A stretch of 64,000 nt of DNA from Roseateles sp. SL47 (lineage in GTDB: Bacteria; Pseudomonadota; Gammaproteobacteria; Burkholderiales; Burkholderiaceae_C), in the NCBI RefSeq assembly GCF_026625885.1, contig NZ_CP113068.1, positions 1,798,001 to 1,862,000 on the forward strand, given 5' to 3'. The translations under genes were made by a program, and so were the position numbers. The notes under the pieces are model-generated. The model saw only the letters and a program-made list of their open reading frames with translations, made no database searches and had not been told where the DNA came from. Positions 47,000 to 54,023 of the stretch are shown piece by piece; within the stretch, counting starts at the first letter, position 1; every line of letters starts with the position of its first letter.

Positions 47000-47659
47000 G
47001 TGAATGCTCCCCGTCCACCCTCCTCTCCACCGGCCGGCCCCGGCGAAGGCCCGGAAGCGTCTCCACCGGCGACGCAGGGCCTGCGGGTGCTGCTGATCGA
47101 TGACGGCGCCCATCGGGTGCATCTGCTCAGCGAGGAACTGGCCCGGCAGGGCTGCGAGGTGGTGGGCGTGATTGAGCAGGCCACGCTGATCCATGACTGT
47201 GTGCTGCGGCTGCAGCCGGACGTGGTGATCGTGGATGCGGAATCGCCCACGCGTGACACGCTGGAGAACCTGGCCACGCTGTCGGCGCGCATGCCGCGCC
47301 CGGTGGTGGTGTTTGCCGAAGATGCCGACCAGACGCCGATGCGCCGCGCCATCAAAGCGGGTGTGAGCGCTTATGTGGTGGCCGGGCTGCAGACGCAACG
47401 CCTGGCACCGGTGCTGCAGGTGGCCATTGCCCGCTTCGAACAGGACCTGGCGCTGCGGGAGGAGCTGAACAAGGCCCAGGAGCAACTGGCCTCGCGCAAG
47501 CGCATCGAACGGGCCAAGGGCATTTTCATGAGCGAGATGGGACTGGATGAGGACAAGGCCTATCAGCGCCTGCGCAAGCTGGCCATGGACCGGGGCGAGA
47601 CGCTGGTGCAGGTGGCGCAGCGGGTGATCGATGCGCATGAGCTGTTGCGGCCGGGTTGA
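47000..47659 (+). CDS. nasT: ANTAR-domain antiterminator, NasT-like
   Basis: RNA-binding regulator of 219 residues: an N-terminal pseudo-receiver ([28 protein letters not shown]) and a C-terminal three-helix ANTAR domain ([20 protein letters not shown] and [16 protein letters not shown]). It binds leader hairpins and prevents termination. The start is a GTG at 47000 with no clear ribosome site; the first 25 residues are Pro/Gly/Ala-rich. It lies 429 bases upstream of the nitrate operon, whose leader has the needed terminator. The partner sensor NasS is not next to it. Confidence 0.9.
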   Translation: MNAPRPPSSPPAGPGEGPEASPPATQGLRVLLIDDGAHRVHLLSEELARQGCEVVGVIEQATLIHDCVLRLQPDVVIVDAESPTRDTLENLATLSARMPRPVVVFAEDADQTPMRRAIKAGVSAYVVAGLQTQRLAPVLQVAIARFEQDLALREELNKAQEQLASRKRIERAKGIFMSEMGLDEDKAYQRLRKLAMDRGETLVQVAQRVIDAHELLRPG

Positions 47660-47845
47660 TGGGGGCGGACGTCGATCGACCGGGCTTGTGCGAGCGTGCG
47701 GCGGTGAGATGTCCGGGGAACTCCGTGCGATGCACCAGCCCCGCGCACCAACTCAGCGCGCTGTGCCACCAAAGTGTGCGCCCCAGGCCCCTGCGGCCGG
47801 CATCGCTGTGAGGGCTTCTCTCTGAACGCCAGTGCTGCGCGGCGC

Positions 47846-47861
47846 TGGCATGCTTCATGCA
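47846..47861 (+). promoter_or_regulatory. Sigma54-type promoter of the nitrate operon
   Basis: TGGCATGCTTCATGCA has the invariant GG (47847-47848) and GC (47859-47860) ten bases apart, as sigma54 needs (-24/-12). The transcript would begin near 47872, exactly at the leader hairpin. Nitrogen-regulated sigma54 promoters are usual for nitrate assimilation genes. An upstream activator site was not identified. Confidence 0.6.
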
Positions 47862-47872
47862 ATATCTGCGGT

Positions 47873-47896
47873 GAGGCCCACAACGGCGTGGGCCTC
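47873..47896 (+). promoter_or_regulatory. Leader hairpin with ANTAR-type hexaloop
   Basis: GAGGCCCAC and GTGGGCCTC pair perfectly over nine bases with the six-base loop AACGGC, which has A at position 1 and G at position 4, the pattern recognised by ANTAR proteins. It lies at the predicted 5' end of the nitrate operon message, before the terminator. A matching second hairpin was not firmly found. Confidence 0.55.
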
Positions 47897-47917
47897 GAGC
47901 CATCGGCGAAATTGGAC

Positions 47918-47984
47918 AAAGGCGTCTGATCCGGTGCCCGTCGCAACTTGCGGCGTGCACGTGATCGGCGCCTTTTTTGTTTTT
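47918..47984 (+). terminator. Intrinsic terminator/attenuator in nitrate operon leader
   Basis: GC-rich inverted repeats (AAAGGCG with CGCCTTT; GGTGCC with GGCGCC; inner CGTCGCAA with TTGCGGCG) end in GGCGCC followed by TTTTTTGTTTTTG. The stop lies about 105 bases before the nrtA ATG, so it can block read-through unless prevented by NasT. Several alternative foldings share bases. Confidence 0.7.
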
Positions 47985-48088
47985 GTCTGTCGACTTCCGC
48001 GTGCAGTGATCACGCGGCTTCGGAGGTCTTTCGCATGCAGCAAGGTTCGAGTGGTTCCCAAGGTTCCGGAACATCCAGGGAGGGTCTG

Positions 48089-49306
48089 ATGAGTGCTGAG
48101 CGTCGCCAGTTGCTCGCCACGGGCGCCGCGTTGTCCGGCTTGTCGGCGGTGCCGGCGGCCTGGGCTGCAGGGTCGGACAAGCCGGAGAAGGAAGAAGTCC
48201 GTATCGGCTTCATCCCGCTGACCGACTGCGCCTCCGTGGTCATGGCCGCCACCTTGGGTTTCGACAAGAAGTACGGCATCAAGATCGTGCCGACCAAGGA
48301 AGCCTCCTGGGCTGGCGTGCGGGACAAGCTGGTCAATGGCGAGCTGGACATGGCCCATGTGCTGTATGGGCTGATCTACGGGGTGCATCTGGGCGTGGCC
48401 GGTCCGAAGAAGGACATGGCCATCCTGATGACCCTCAACAACAACGGCCAGGCCATCACCTTGTCGCGCAAGCTGGCGGACGCAGGCGCCACTGACATCA
48501 CGTCGCTGGCCAAGGTGATGCAGAAGGACAAGCGGGACTACACCTTCGCCCAGACCTTCCCCACCGGCACCCATGCGATGTGGCTGTATTACTGGCTGGC
48601 CAGCGCCGGCATCCATCCGATGAAGGATGCCAAGGTCATCACCGTGCCGCCGCCGCAGATGGTGGCCAACATGCGGGTGGGCAACATGGACGGCTTCTGC
48701 GTGGGGGAGCCCTGGGGGCACCGCGCCATCATCGATGGCATCGGCATCACGGCCGTCACCACGCAGGACATCTGGAAGGACCATCCCGAGAAGGTGCTGG
48801 GCACCACCGGGGACTTCGTCAAGAAGTATCCCAACACCGCGCGGGCCGTGATCATGGCCGTGCTGGAGGCCAGCCGCTGGATCGATGCCAACCTGTCCAA
48901 CAAGCAGAAGATGGCCGAGACGATTGCCGACAAGGCCTATGTGAACACCAGCGTGGATGCCATCAACCAGCGCATCCTGGGCCGCTACCAGAATGGCCTG
49001 GGCAAGACCTGGGATGACCCCAACTACATGAAGTTCTTCAACGACGGCGCGGTGAACTTCCCGTATCTGTCGGACGGCATGTGGTTCCTGACGCAGCACA
49101 AGCGCTGGGGCCTGATCAAGGAGCATCCGGACTATCTGGGTGTGGCCCGTCAGATCAATCAGATTGATCTCTACCGCAGTGCAGCGTCGGCCCTGGGCGT
49201 CAATGTGCCCAAGGAAAGCATGCGCAGCAGCAAGCTGATGGACGGTGTGGTGTGGGACGGGAAAGACCCGGCCCGCTATGCCGACAGCTTCAAGATCAAA
49301 GTGTGA
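48089..49306 (+). CDS. nrtA: Nitrate ABC transporter periplasmic binding protein NrtA
   Basis: Binds nitrate/nitrite outside the cytoplasmic membrane and delivers it to NrtB. 405 residues with a twin-arginine-like N-terminus (SAERRQLLATGAALSGLSA) and the NrtA/CmpA core: VRIGFIPLTDCASVVMAATL, MANMRVGNMDGFCVGEPWG (in part) and GTHAMWLYYWLASAG. The ATG at 48089 has GGGAGGG five bases upstream; earlier in-frame starts lie inside the terminator region. First gene after the attenuator. It is the only NrtA/NasS-like protein here, and its signal marks it as transporter component rather than the cytoplasmic sensor NasS. Confidence 0.93.
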   Translation: MSAERRQLLATGAALSGLSAVPAAWAAGSDKPEKEEVRIGFIPLTDCASVVMAATLGFDKKYGIKIVPTKEASWAGVRDKLVNGELDMAHVLYGLIYGVHLGVAGPKKDMAILMTLNNNGQAITLSRKLADAGATDITSLAKVMQKDKRDYTFAQTFPTGTHAMWLYYWLASAGIHPMKDAKVITVPPPQMVANMRVGNMDGFCVGEPWGHRAIIDGIGITAVTTQDIWKDHPEKVLGTTGDFVKKYPNTARAVIMAVLEASRWIDANLSNKQKMAETIADKAYVNTSVDAINQRILGRYQNGLGKTWDDPNYMKFFNDGAVNFPYLSDGMWFLTQHKRWGLIKEHPDYLGVARQINQIDLYRSAASALGVNVPKESMRSSKLMDGVVWDGKDPARYADSFKIKV

Positions 49307-49359
49307 CGGGGCTTGTACCCCGCCCAGCCTCGCGGCTTCCAGGCCACCCGGAGAGCGAC

Positions 49360-50274
49360 ATGGTCAGTGCAGTGTTCCATTCCCCCCGCGACAGCAGCCC
49401 CGCCCCGGTGACGGTGGCGGTGCTGCCGCCACCGCCGGCCCCGGCCGGAGCGGCCCGTCCGTCCGCAGGCGGCAAGGGCGATTCATCGTCGCAGCGGCAG
49501 CGAGCCTCACAGGCCCTGCGCGCCATCGGCATGCGTGTGCTGCCCCCGATGGCCGGCCTGCTGCTGTTGCTGCTGCTGTGGCACATCGCCACGCTCAAGG
49601 GCGGCGCGTTTCCCACGCCGGCGTCCACCTGGGAAGCGGCCGTCAAGCTGTTTGCCGACCCGTTTTATCGCAATGGCCCGAATGACCAGGGCATCGGCTG
49701 GAATGTCCTCAACTCGCTTCAGCGGGTGGGGGTGGGGTTTGGCCTGGCCGCTGCCGTGGGCATTCCGCTGGGCTTTCTGATCGGCCGCTTTGAATTCGCC
49801 AGCCGCATGCTGAACCCGCTGATCAGCCTGCTCAAGCCCGTGTCCCCGCTGGCCTGGCTGCCCATCGGCCTGCTGGTGTTCAAGAGCGCGAATCCGGCCG
49901 CCATCTGGACCATCTTCATCTGCTCGATCTGGCCGATGGTGGTGAACACGGCGGTCGGTGTGCAACGGGTGCCGCAGGACTATCTCAATGTGGCCCGGGT
50001 GCTGCGCTTGTCGGAATGGAAGCTGGTGACGCGCATCCTGCTGCCGGCAGTGCTTCCTTATCTGCTGACCGGTGTGCGCCTGTCGGTGGGCACCGCCTGG
50101 CTGGTGATCGTCGCCGCCGAGATGTTGACCGGCGGGGTGGGTATCGGCTTCTGGGTCTGGGACGAGTGGAACAACCTCAACGTACAGCACATCATCATCG
50201 CCATCTTTGTGATTGGCATCGTGGGCATGTTGCTGGAATGGGCGCTGGTGTCGATGGCCCGCCGCTTTGAATGA
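49360..50274 (+). CDS. nrtB: Nitrate ABC transporter permease NrtB
   Basis: Inner-membrane permease of 304 residues. After an unusual 55-residue Pro/Ala/Ser-rich cytoplasmic start, six hydrophobic segments follow; the EAA-type loop is YLNVARVLRLSEWKLVTRIL ending at LPAVLPYLLTG. The segment LKPVSPLAWLPIGLLVFKSA is characteristic of NrtB/SsuC permeases. ATG at 49360 has CCGGAGAG upstream; 53 bases after nrtA and 10 bases before the ATPase gene. Confidence 0.93.
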   Translation: MVSAVFHSPRDSSPAPVTVAVLPPPPAPAGAARPSAGGKGDSSSQRQRASQALRAIGMRVLPPMAGLLLLLLLWHIATLKGGAFPTPASTWEAAVKLFADPFYRNGPNDQGIGWNVLNSLQRVGVGFGLAAAVGIPLGFLIGRFEFASRMLNPLISLLKPVSPLAWLPIGLLVFKSANPAAIWTIFICSIWPMVVNTAVGVQRVPQDYLNVARVLRLSEWKLVTRILLPAVLPYLLTGVRLSVGTAWLVIVAAEMLTGGVGIGFWVWDEWNNLNVQHIIIAIFVIGIVGMLLEWALVSMARRFE

Positions 50275-50284
50275 GGAGCCGATC

Positions 50285-51088
50285 ATGAACCCAGCCTTTG
50301 TGAGCGTTCAGCAGGCCGAGATGACCTTCATCACCCCGCAGGGCCGCTTCCCGGCCCTTCGGGACATCAACCTGGACATTGGACGGGGGGAATTCGTGTC
50401 GCTGATCGGCCATTCCGGCTGCGGCAAATCGACCCTGCTCAACCTCATCGCGGGGCTGCTGCGCCCCACCTCCGGCGGGCTGCTGTGTGATGGACGCGAG
50501 ATTGCCGGCCCCGGCCCCGAACGCGCGGTGGTGTTCCAGAACCATTCGCTGCTGCCGTGGCTGAGCTGCTTCGACAACGTGATGCTGGCGGTGGAAACGG
50601 TGTTCGGACCGCGTGAAGGCAAGGCGCGCCTGGCCGAACGCACCGAGGCGGCGCTGCAACTGGTGGGCATGGGCCACGCCATGAGCAAGCGGCCGCATGA
50701 GATTTCCGGCGGCATGAAGCAGCGGGTGGGCATTGCGCGCGCCCTGGCCATGGAGCCCAAGGTGCTGCTGATGGATGAGCCCTTTGGCGCGCTGGATGCC
50801 CTGACCCGCGCCCATCTGCAGGACGAGTTGCTGAAGATCGTGGCCGCCACGCAGAGCACAGTGGTGATGGTCACCCACGATGTGGATGAGGCCGTGCTGC
50901 TGTCGGACCGCATCGTGATGATGACCAACGGACCGTCGGCCACCATCGGCGAGATCCATGCGGTGGCGCTGCCGCGTCCGCGCGACCGGGTGGCACTGGC
51001 CGAAGACCCGGTCTACATGCAGGCCCGCAAGGCGGTCATCGACTTCCTCTACACCCGCCACCGCCACGGCGAACCCTCGGCGGCCTGA
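50285..51088 (+). CDS. nrtD: Nitrate ABC transporter ATPase NrtD-like
   Basis: ATP-binding subunit, 267 residues. Walker A is GHSGCGKSTLLNLIAGL (about 43), Q-loop FQNHSLLPW, signature ISGGMKQRVGIARAL, Walker B VLLMDEPFGALDALT and the switch His in VMVTHDVDEAV. No C-terminal NrtA-like extension is present, so it is of NrtD type (not NrtC). ATG at 50285 follows GAGGAG. Energises nitrate uptake together with nrtAB. Confidence 0.92.
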   Translation: MNPAFVSVQQAEMTFITPQGRFPALRDINLDIGRGEFVSLIGHSGCGKSTLLNLIAGLLRPTSGGLLCDGREIAGPGPERAVVFQNHSLLPWLSCFDNVMLAVETVFGPREGKARLAERTEAALQLVGMGHAMSKRPHEISGGMKQRVGIARALAMEPKVLLMDEPFGALDALTRAHLQDELLKIVAATQSTVVMVTHDVDEAVLLSDRIVMMTNGPSATIGEIHAVALPRPRDRVALAEDPVYMQARKAVIDFLYTRHRHGEPSAA

Positions 51089-51175
51089 GCTGAGGCCGCG
51101 CCCTGCGCGACTCGCCGGTTCAACGCTGCCCGGACAAGGCCGCGACGGGCCCCTGTTTTCTCCGGAGATTCCCCC

Positions 51176-53623
51176 ATGAAGAAGATGAAGCTGGTGATGG
51201 TGGGCAACGGCATGGCTGGTGTGCGCACGCTGGAAGAGCTGCTCAAGATCGCCCCGGATCTCTACGACATCACCGTGTTCGGCGCCGAGCCGCATCCCAA
51301 CTACAACCGCATCCTGCTCAGCCCGGTGCTGGCGGGGGAGCAGACGCTGGACGAGATCATCCTCAATCCGCTGAGCTGGTATGAAGAGCACGGCATCACG
51401 CTGCACCTGGGCCAGCGGGTGGACCGGATCGACCGGGTCCGCCGGCAGGTGGTGACCGAAGACGGCACGGTGGCCGATTACGACCGCCTGCTGCTGGCCA
51501 CCGGCTCGACGCCGTTCATCCTGCCGGTGCCGGGCAAGGATCTGGCCGGCGTCATCGCCTACCGCGACATTGCTGACACCACCACCATGATCGAGGCGGC
51601 CCGCAAGTACCGCCATGCCGTGGTCATCGGCGGGGGCCTGCTGGGCCTGGAGGCGGCCCATGGCTTGATGCTGCGAGGCATGCAGGTCACCGTGGTCCAT
51701 CTTCATCCCTGGCTGATGGAGCGTCAATTGGACGATCAGGCCGGTGAGCTGCTGCGCAAATCGCTGCAGGACCGGGGCCTGCGTTTCCTCCTGGGCGCAC
51801 AGACCGATTCGCTCATCGGCGGCGCGGACGGTCGGGTGATGGCGGTGCGGTTCAAGGATGGCCAGGAGATTCCGGCCGATCTGGTGGTGATGGCCGCCGG
51901 CATCCGCCCCAGCACCGCGCTGGCGGAACGCGCCGGCCTGCACTGCCATCGCGGCGTGGTGGTCAGTGACACGCTGCAGACGGTGACCGATCCCCGCATC
52001 TACGCGGTCGGCGAATGTGCGGCCCATCGTGGCATTGCTTATGGGCTGGTGGCCCCGCTGTTTGAGCAGGGCAAGGTCTGCGCCAATCATCTGGCCCAGT
52101 TCGGCATCGGTCGATACCTCGGCAGCCAGACCAGCACCAAGCTCAAGGTCACCGGCATCGACCTGTTCTCCGCCGGAGACTTCATGGGCGGGGAGGGCAC
52201 CGAAGAGATCGTCATGAGCGACCCGTTTGCCGGCGTCTACAAGAAGCTGGTGATCAAGGACGATCGGCTGGTGGGCGCCTGCCTGTATGGAGACACCGTG
52301 GATGGCAGCTGGTATTTCAGGCTGCTGCGCGAGGGCCGCAAGATCGGCGATATCCGCGACAAGCTGATGTTTGGCGAGAGCAATATCGGGGATGTCGGCC
52401 ATCAGGGCCACAACAAGGCTGCCGCGATGGCCGACAGCGACGAGGTCTGCGGCTGCAACGGCGTCAGCAAGGGCGCCATCTGCAAGGCCATCAAGGACAA
52501 GGGCCTGTTCACGCTGGAAGAGGTGAGAAAACACACCAAGGCCAGCGCGTCCTGCGGGTCCTGCACCGGGCTGGTTGAGCAGCTGCTGATGTTGACGGCC
52601 GGTGGGGACTATTCCGCCGCACCGCGCAAGAAGGCAATCTGCGCTTGCACCGAGATGAGCCATCAGGACGTGCGCGAGGCCATCGTTGCCGAGCATCTGG
52701 TGCGCATGGGCGATGTGTTCACGCGCCTGCACTGGTCCACCCCCAACGGCTGCGCCACCTGCCGGCCGGCGCTGAACTACTACCTGATCTCCTCCTGGCC
52801 CAAGGAGGCGGTTGATGACCCGCAATCGCGCTTCATCAACGAGCGCAGCCATGCCAACATCCAGAAGGACGGCACCTATTCGGTGATCCCGCGCATGTGG
52901 GGCGGCGAGACCAGCGCAGCCGAGCTGCGCCGCATTGCCGATGCGGTGGACAAATACCGCATTCCCACCGTGAAGGTCACCGGCGGCCAGCGCATCGATC
53001 TGTTGGGCGTTCGCAAGGAAGACCTGGTGAACGTGTGGCGGGACATCGGCATGCCCAGCGGCCATGCCTATGCCAAGGCGCTGCGCACGGTGAAAACCTG
53101 CGTGGGCTCTGAATGGTGCCGCATGGGCACCCAGGACAGCACCCAGATGGGCAAGGACCTGGAACGGGCGATGTGGCGGATGTATGCGCCGCACAAGGTG
53201 AAGTTCGCCGTGAGCGGATGCCCGCGCAACTGCGCCGAAGCGGGCATCAAGGATGTCGGCATCATCGGCGTGGATTCCGGGTGGGAGATGTACATCGCCG
53301 GCAACGGCGGCATCAAGACCGAGGTGGCCCATTTCTTCACCAAACTCAAAACCGCCGAGGAAGTGCTGGAGTACACCGGCGCCTTCATGCAGCTCTACCG
53401 CAAGGAGGGCTGGTATCTGGAGCGCACGGTGCATTACGTCAGCCGAGTGGGCCTGGACCATGTGAAGCAGCGCATCCTTGAGGACCACGCGGGTCGCAAG
53501 GCTTTGTGGGCCGAGTTGCAGTTCGCGCTCGATGGTGAGCCGGACCCGTGGTTCGAATTCACCCAGGCGCAGGTGGACCTGCGTCAGTTCGAGGCCTTGC
53601 CGGCCCTGTCTTCTACCCGCTGA
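51176..53623 (+). CDS. nirB: Assimilatory nitrite reductase large subunit NirB
   Basis: NAD(P)H-dependent reduction of nitrite to ammonium, cytoplasmic. 815 residues in the standard order: FAD/NAD oxidoreductase (about 1-400, start LVMVGNGMAGVRTLEELL), two BFD [2Fe-2S] modules (CGCNGVSKGAIC...CGSC near 425-465; ICACTEMS...GCATC near 490-540), and the siroheme/4Fe-4S domain with TCVGSEWCRMG and SGCPRNCAEAG (about 640-690) that bind the coupled cluster. ATG at 51176 follows CCGGAG; 87 bases after nrtD, 9 bases before nirD. Confidence 0.96.
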   Translation: MKKMKLVMVGNGMAGVRTLEELLKIAPDLYDITVFGAEPHPNYNRILLSPVLAGEQTLDEIILNPLSWYEEHGITLHLGQRVDRIDRVRRQVVTEDGTVADYDRLLLATGSTPFILPVPGKDLAGVIAYRDIADTTTMIEAARKYRHAVVIGGGLLGLEAAHGLMLRGMQVTVVHLHPWLMERQLDDQAGELLRKSLQDRGLRFLLGAQTDSLIGGADGRVMAVRFKDGQEIPADLVVMAAGIRPSTALAERAGLHCHRGVVVSDTLQTVTDPRIYAVGECAAHRGIAYGLVAPLFEQGKVCANHLAQFGIGRYLGSQTSTKLKVTGIDLFSAGDFMGGEGTEEIVMSDPFAGVYKKLVIKDDRLVGACLYGDTVDGSWYFRLLREGRKIGDIRDKLMFGESNIGDVGHQGHNKAAAMADSDEVCGCNGVSKGAICKAIKDKGLFTLEEVRKHTKASASCGSCTGLVEQLLMLTAGGDYSAAPRKKAICACTEMSHQDVREAIVAEHLVRMGDVFTRLHWSTPNGCATCRPALNYYLISSWPKEAVDDPQSRFINERSHANIQKDGTYSVIPRMWGGETSAAELRRIADAVDKYRIPTVKVTGGQRIDLLGVRKEDLVNVWRDIGMPSGHAYAKALRTVKTCVGSEWCRMGTQDSTQMGKDLERAMWRMYAPHKVKFAVSGCPRNCAEAGIKDVGIIGVDSGWEMYIAGNGGIKTEVAHFFTKLKTAEEVLEYTGAFMQLYRKEGWYLERTVHYVSRVGLDHVKQRILEDHAGRKALWAELQFALDGEPDPWFEFTQAQVDLRQFEALPALSSTR

Positions 53624-53632
53624 GCGAGCACC

Positions 53633-54013
53633 ATGCCGACCTGGATCCCCATCTGTACCGTCTCCGACATCCCCGTGCTGGGCGCGCGCCGCGTGGCGCG
53701 GGCACGAGGTCCGGACGTGGCCCTGTTCCGCACCTCGGACGATCAGGTGCATGCGTTGCTGGACCGTTGTCCGCATCGGGCCGGACCGCTCAGTCAGGGC
53801 CTCGTGTTTGGTGCTGCAGTCGCCTGCCCGCTGCACAACTGGACGATTGCGCTGGACAGCGGCTGCGCCCGCGAGCCGGATGAAGGCCGGACGCCGGTCT
53901 TTCAGGTGCGGGTGGAGGGCACGCAGGTGATGCTGGACCGTGAGGAGCTGGACACCGTCGGCATTGACCTGGCGCCGGTGCAGGCCGGCCCCTGCACCCG
54001 CATGGCCTGCTGA
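53633..54013 (+). CDS. nirD: Nitrite reductase small subunit NirD, Rieske type
   Basis: 126-residue Rieske-fold partner of NirB. The full [2Fe-2S] ligand set is present: CPH in LDRCPHRAGPL and CPLH in AVACPLHNW. Enterobacterial NirD lacks these ligands, so the subunit here probably carries its own cluster. Starts 9 bases after the nirB stop and ends 10 bases before nasA; the C-terminal stretch (QAGPCTRMAC) has two extra Cys of unknown use. Confidence 0.92.
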   Translation: MPTWIPICTVSDIPVLGARRVARARGPDVALFRTSDDQVHALLDRCPHRAGPLSQGLVFGAAVACPLHNWTIALDSGCAREPDEGRTPVFQVRVEGTQVMLDREELDTVGIDLAPVQAGPCTRMAC

Positions 54014-54023
54014 GCAACGAAGC

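Noticed and set aside
47828..47849. Hairpin GCCAGTGC-TGCGCG-GCGCTGGC as first hairpin of an ANTAR pair
   Set aside because: It has a hexaloop but T instead of A at position 1, overlaps the sigma54 -24 element and would lie upstream of the predicted transcript start.
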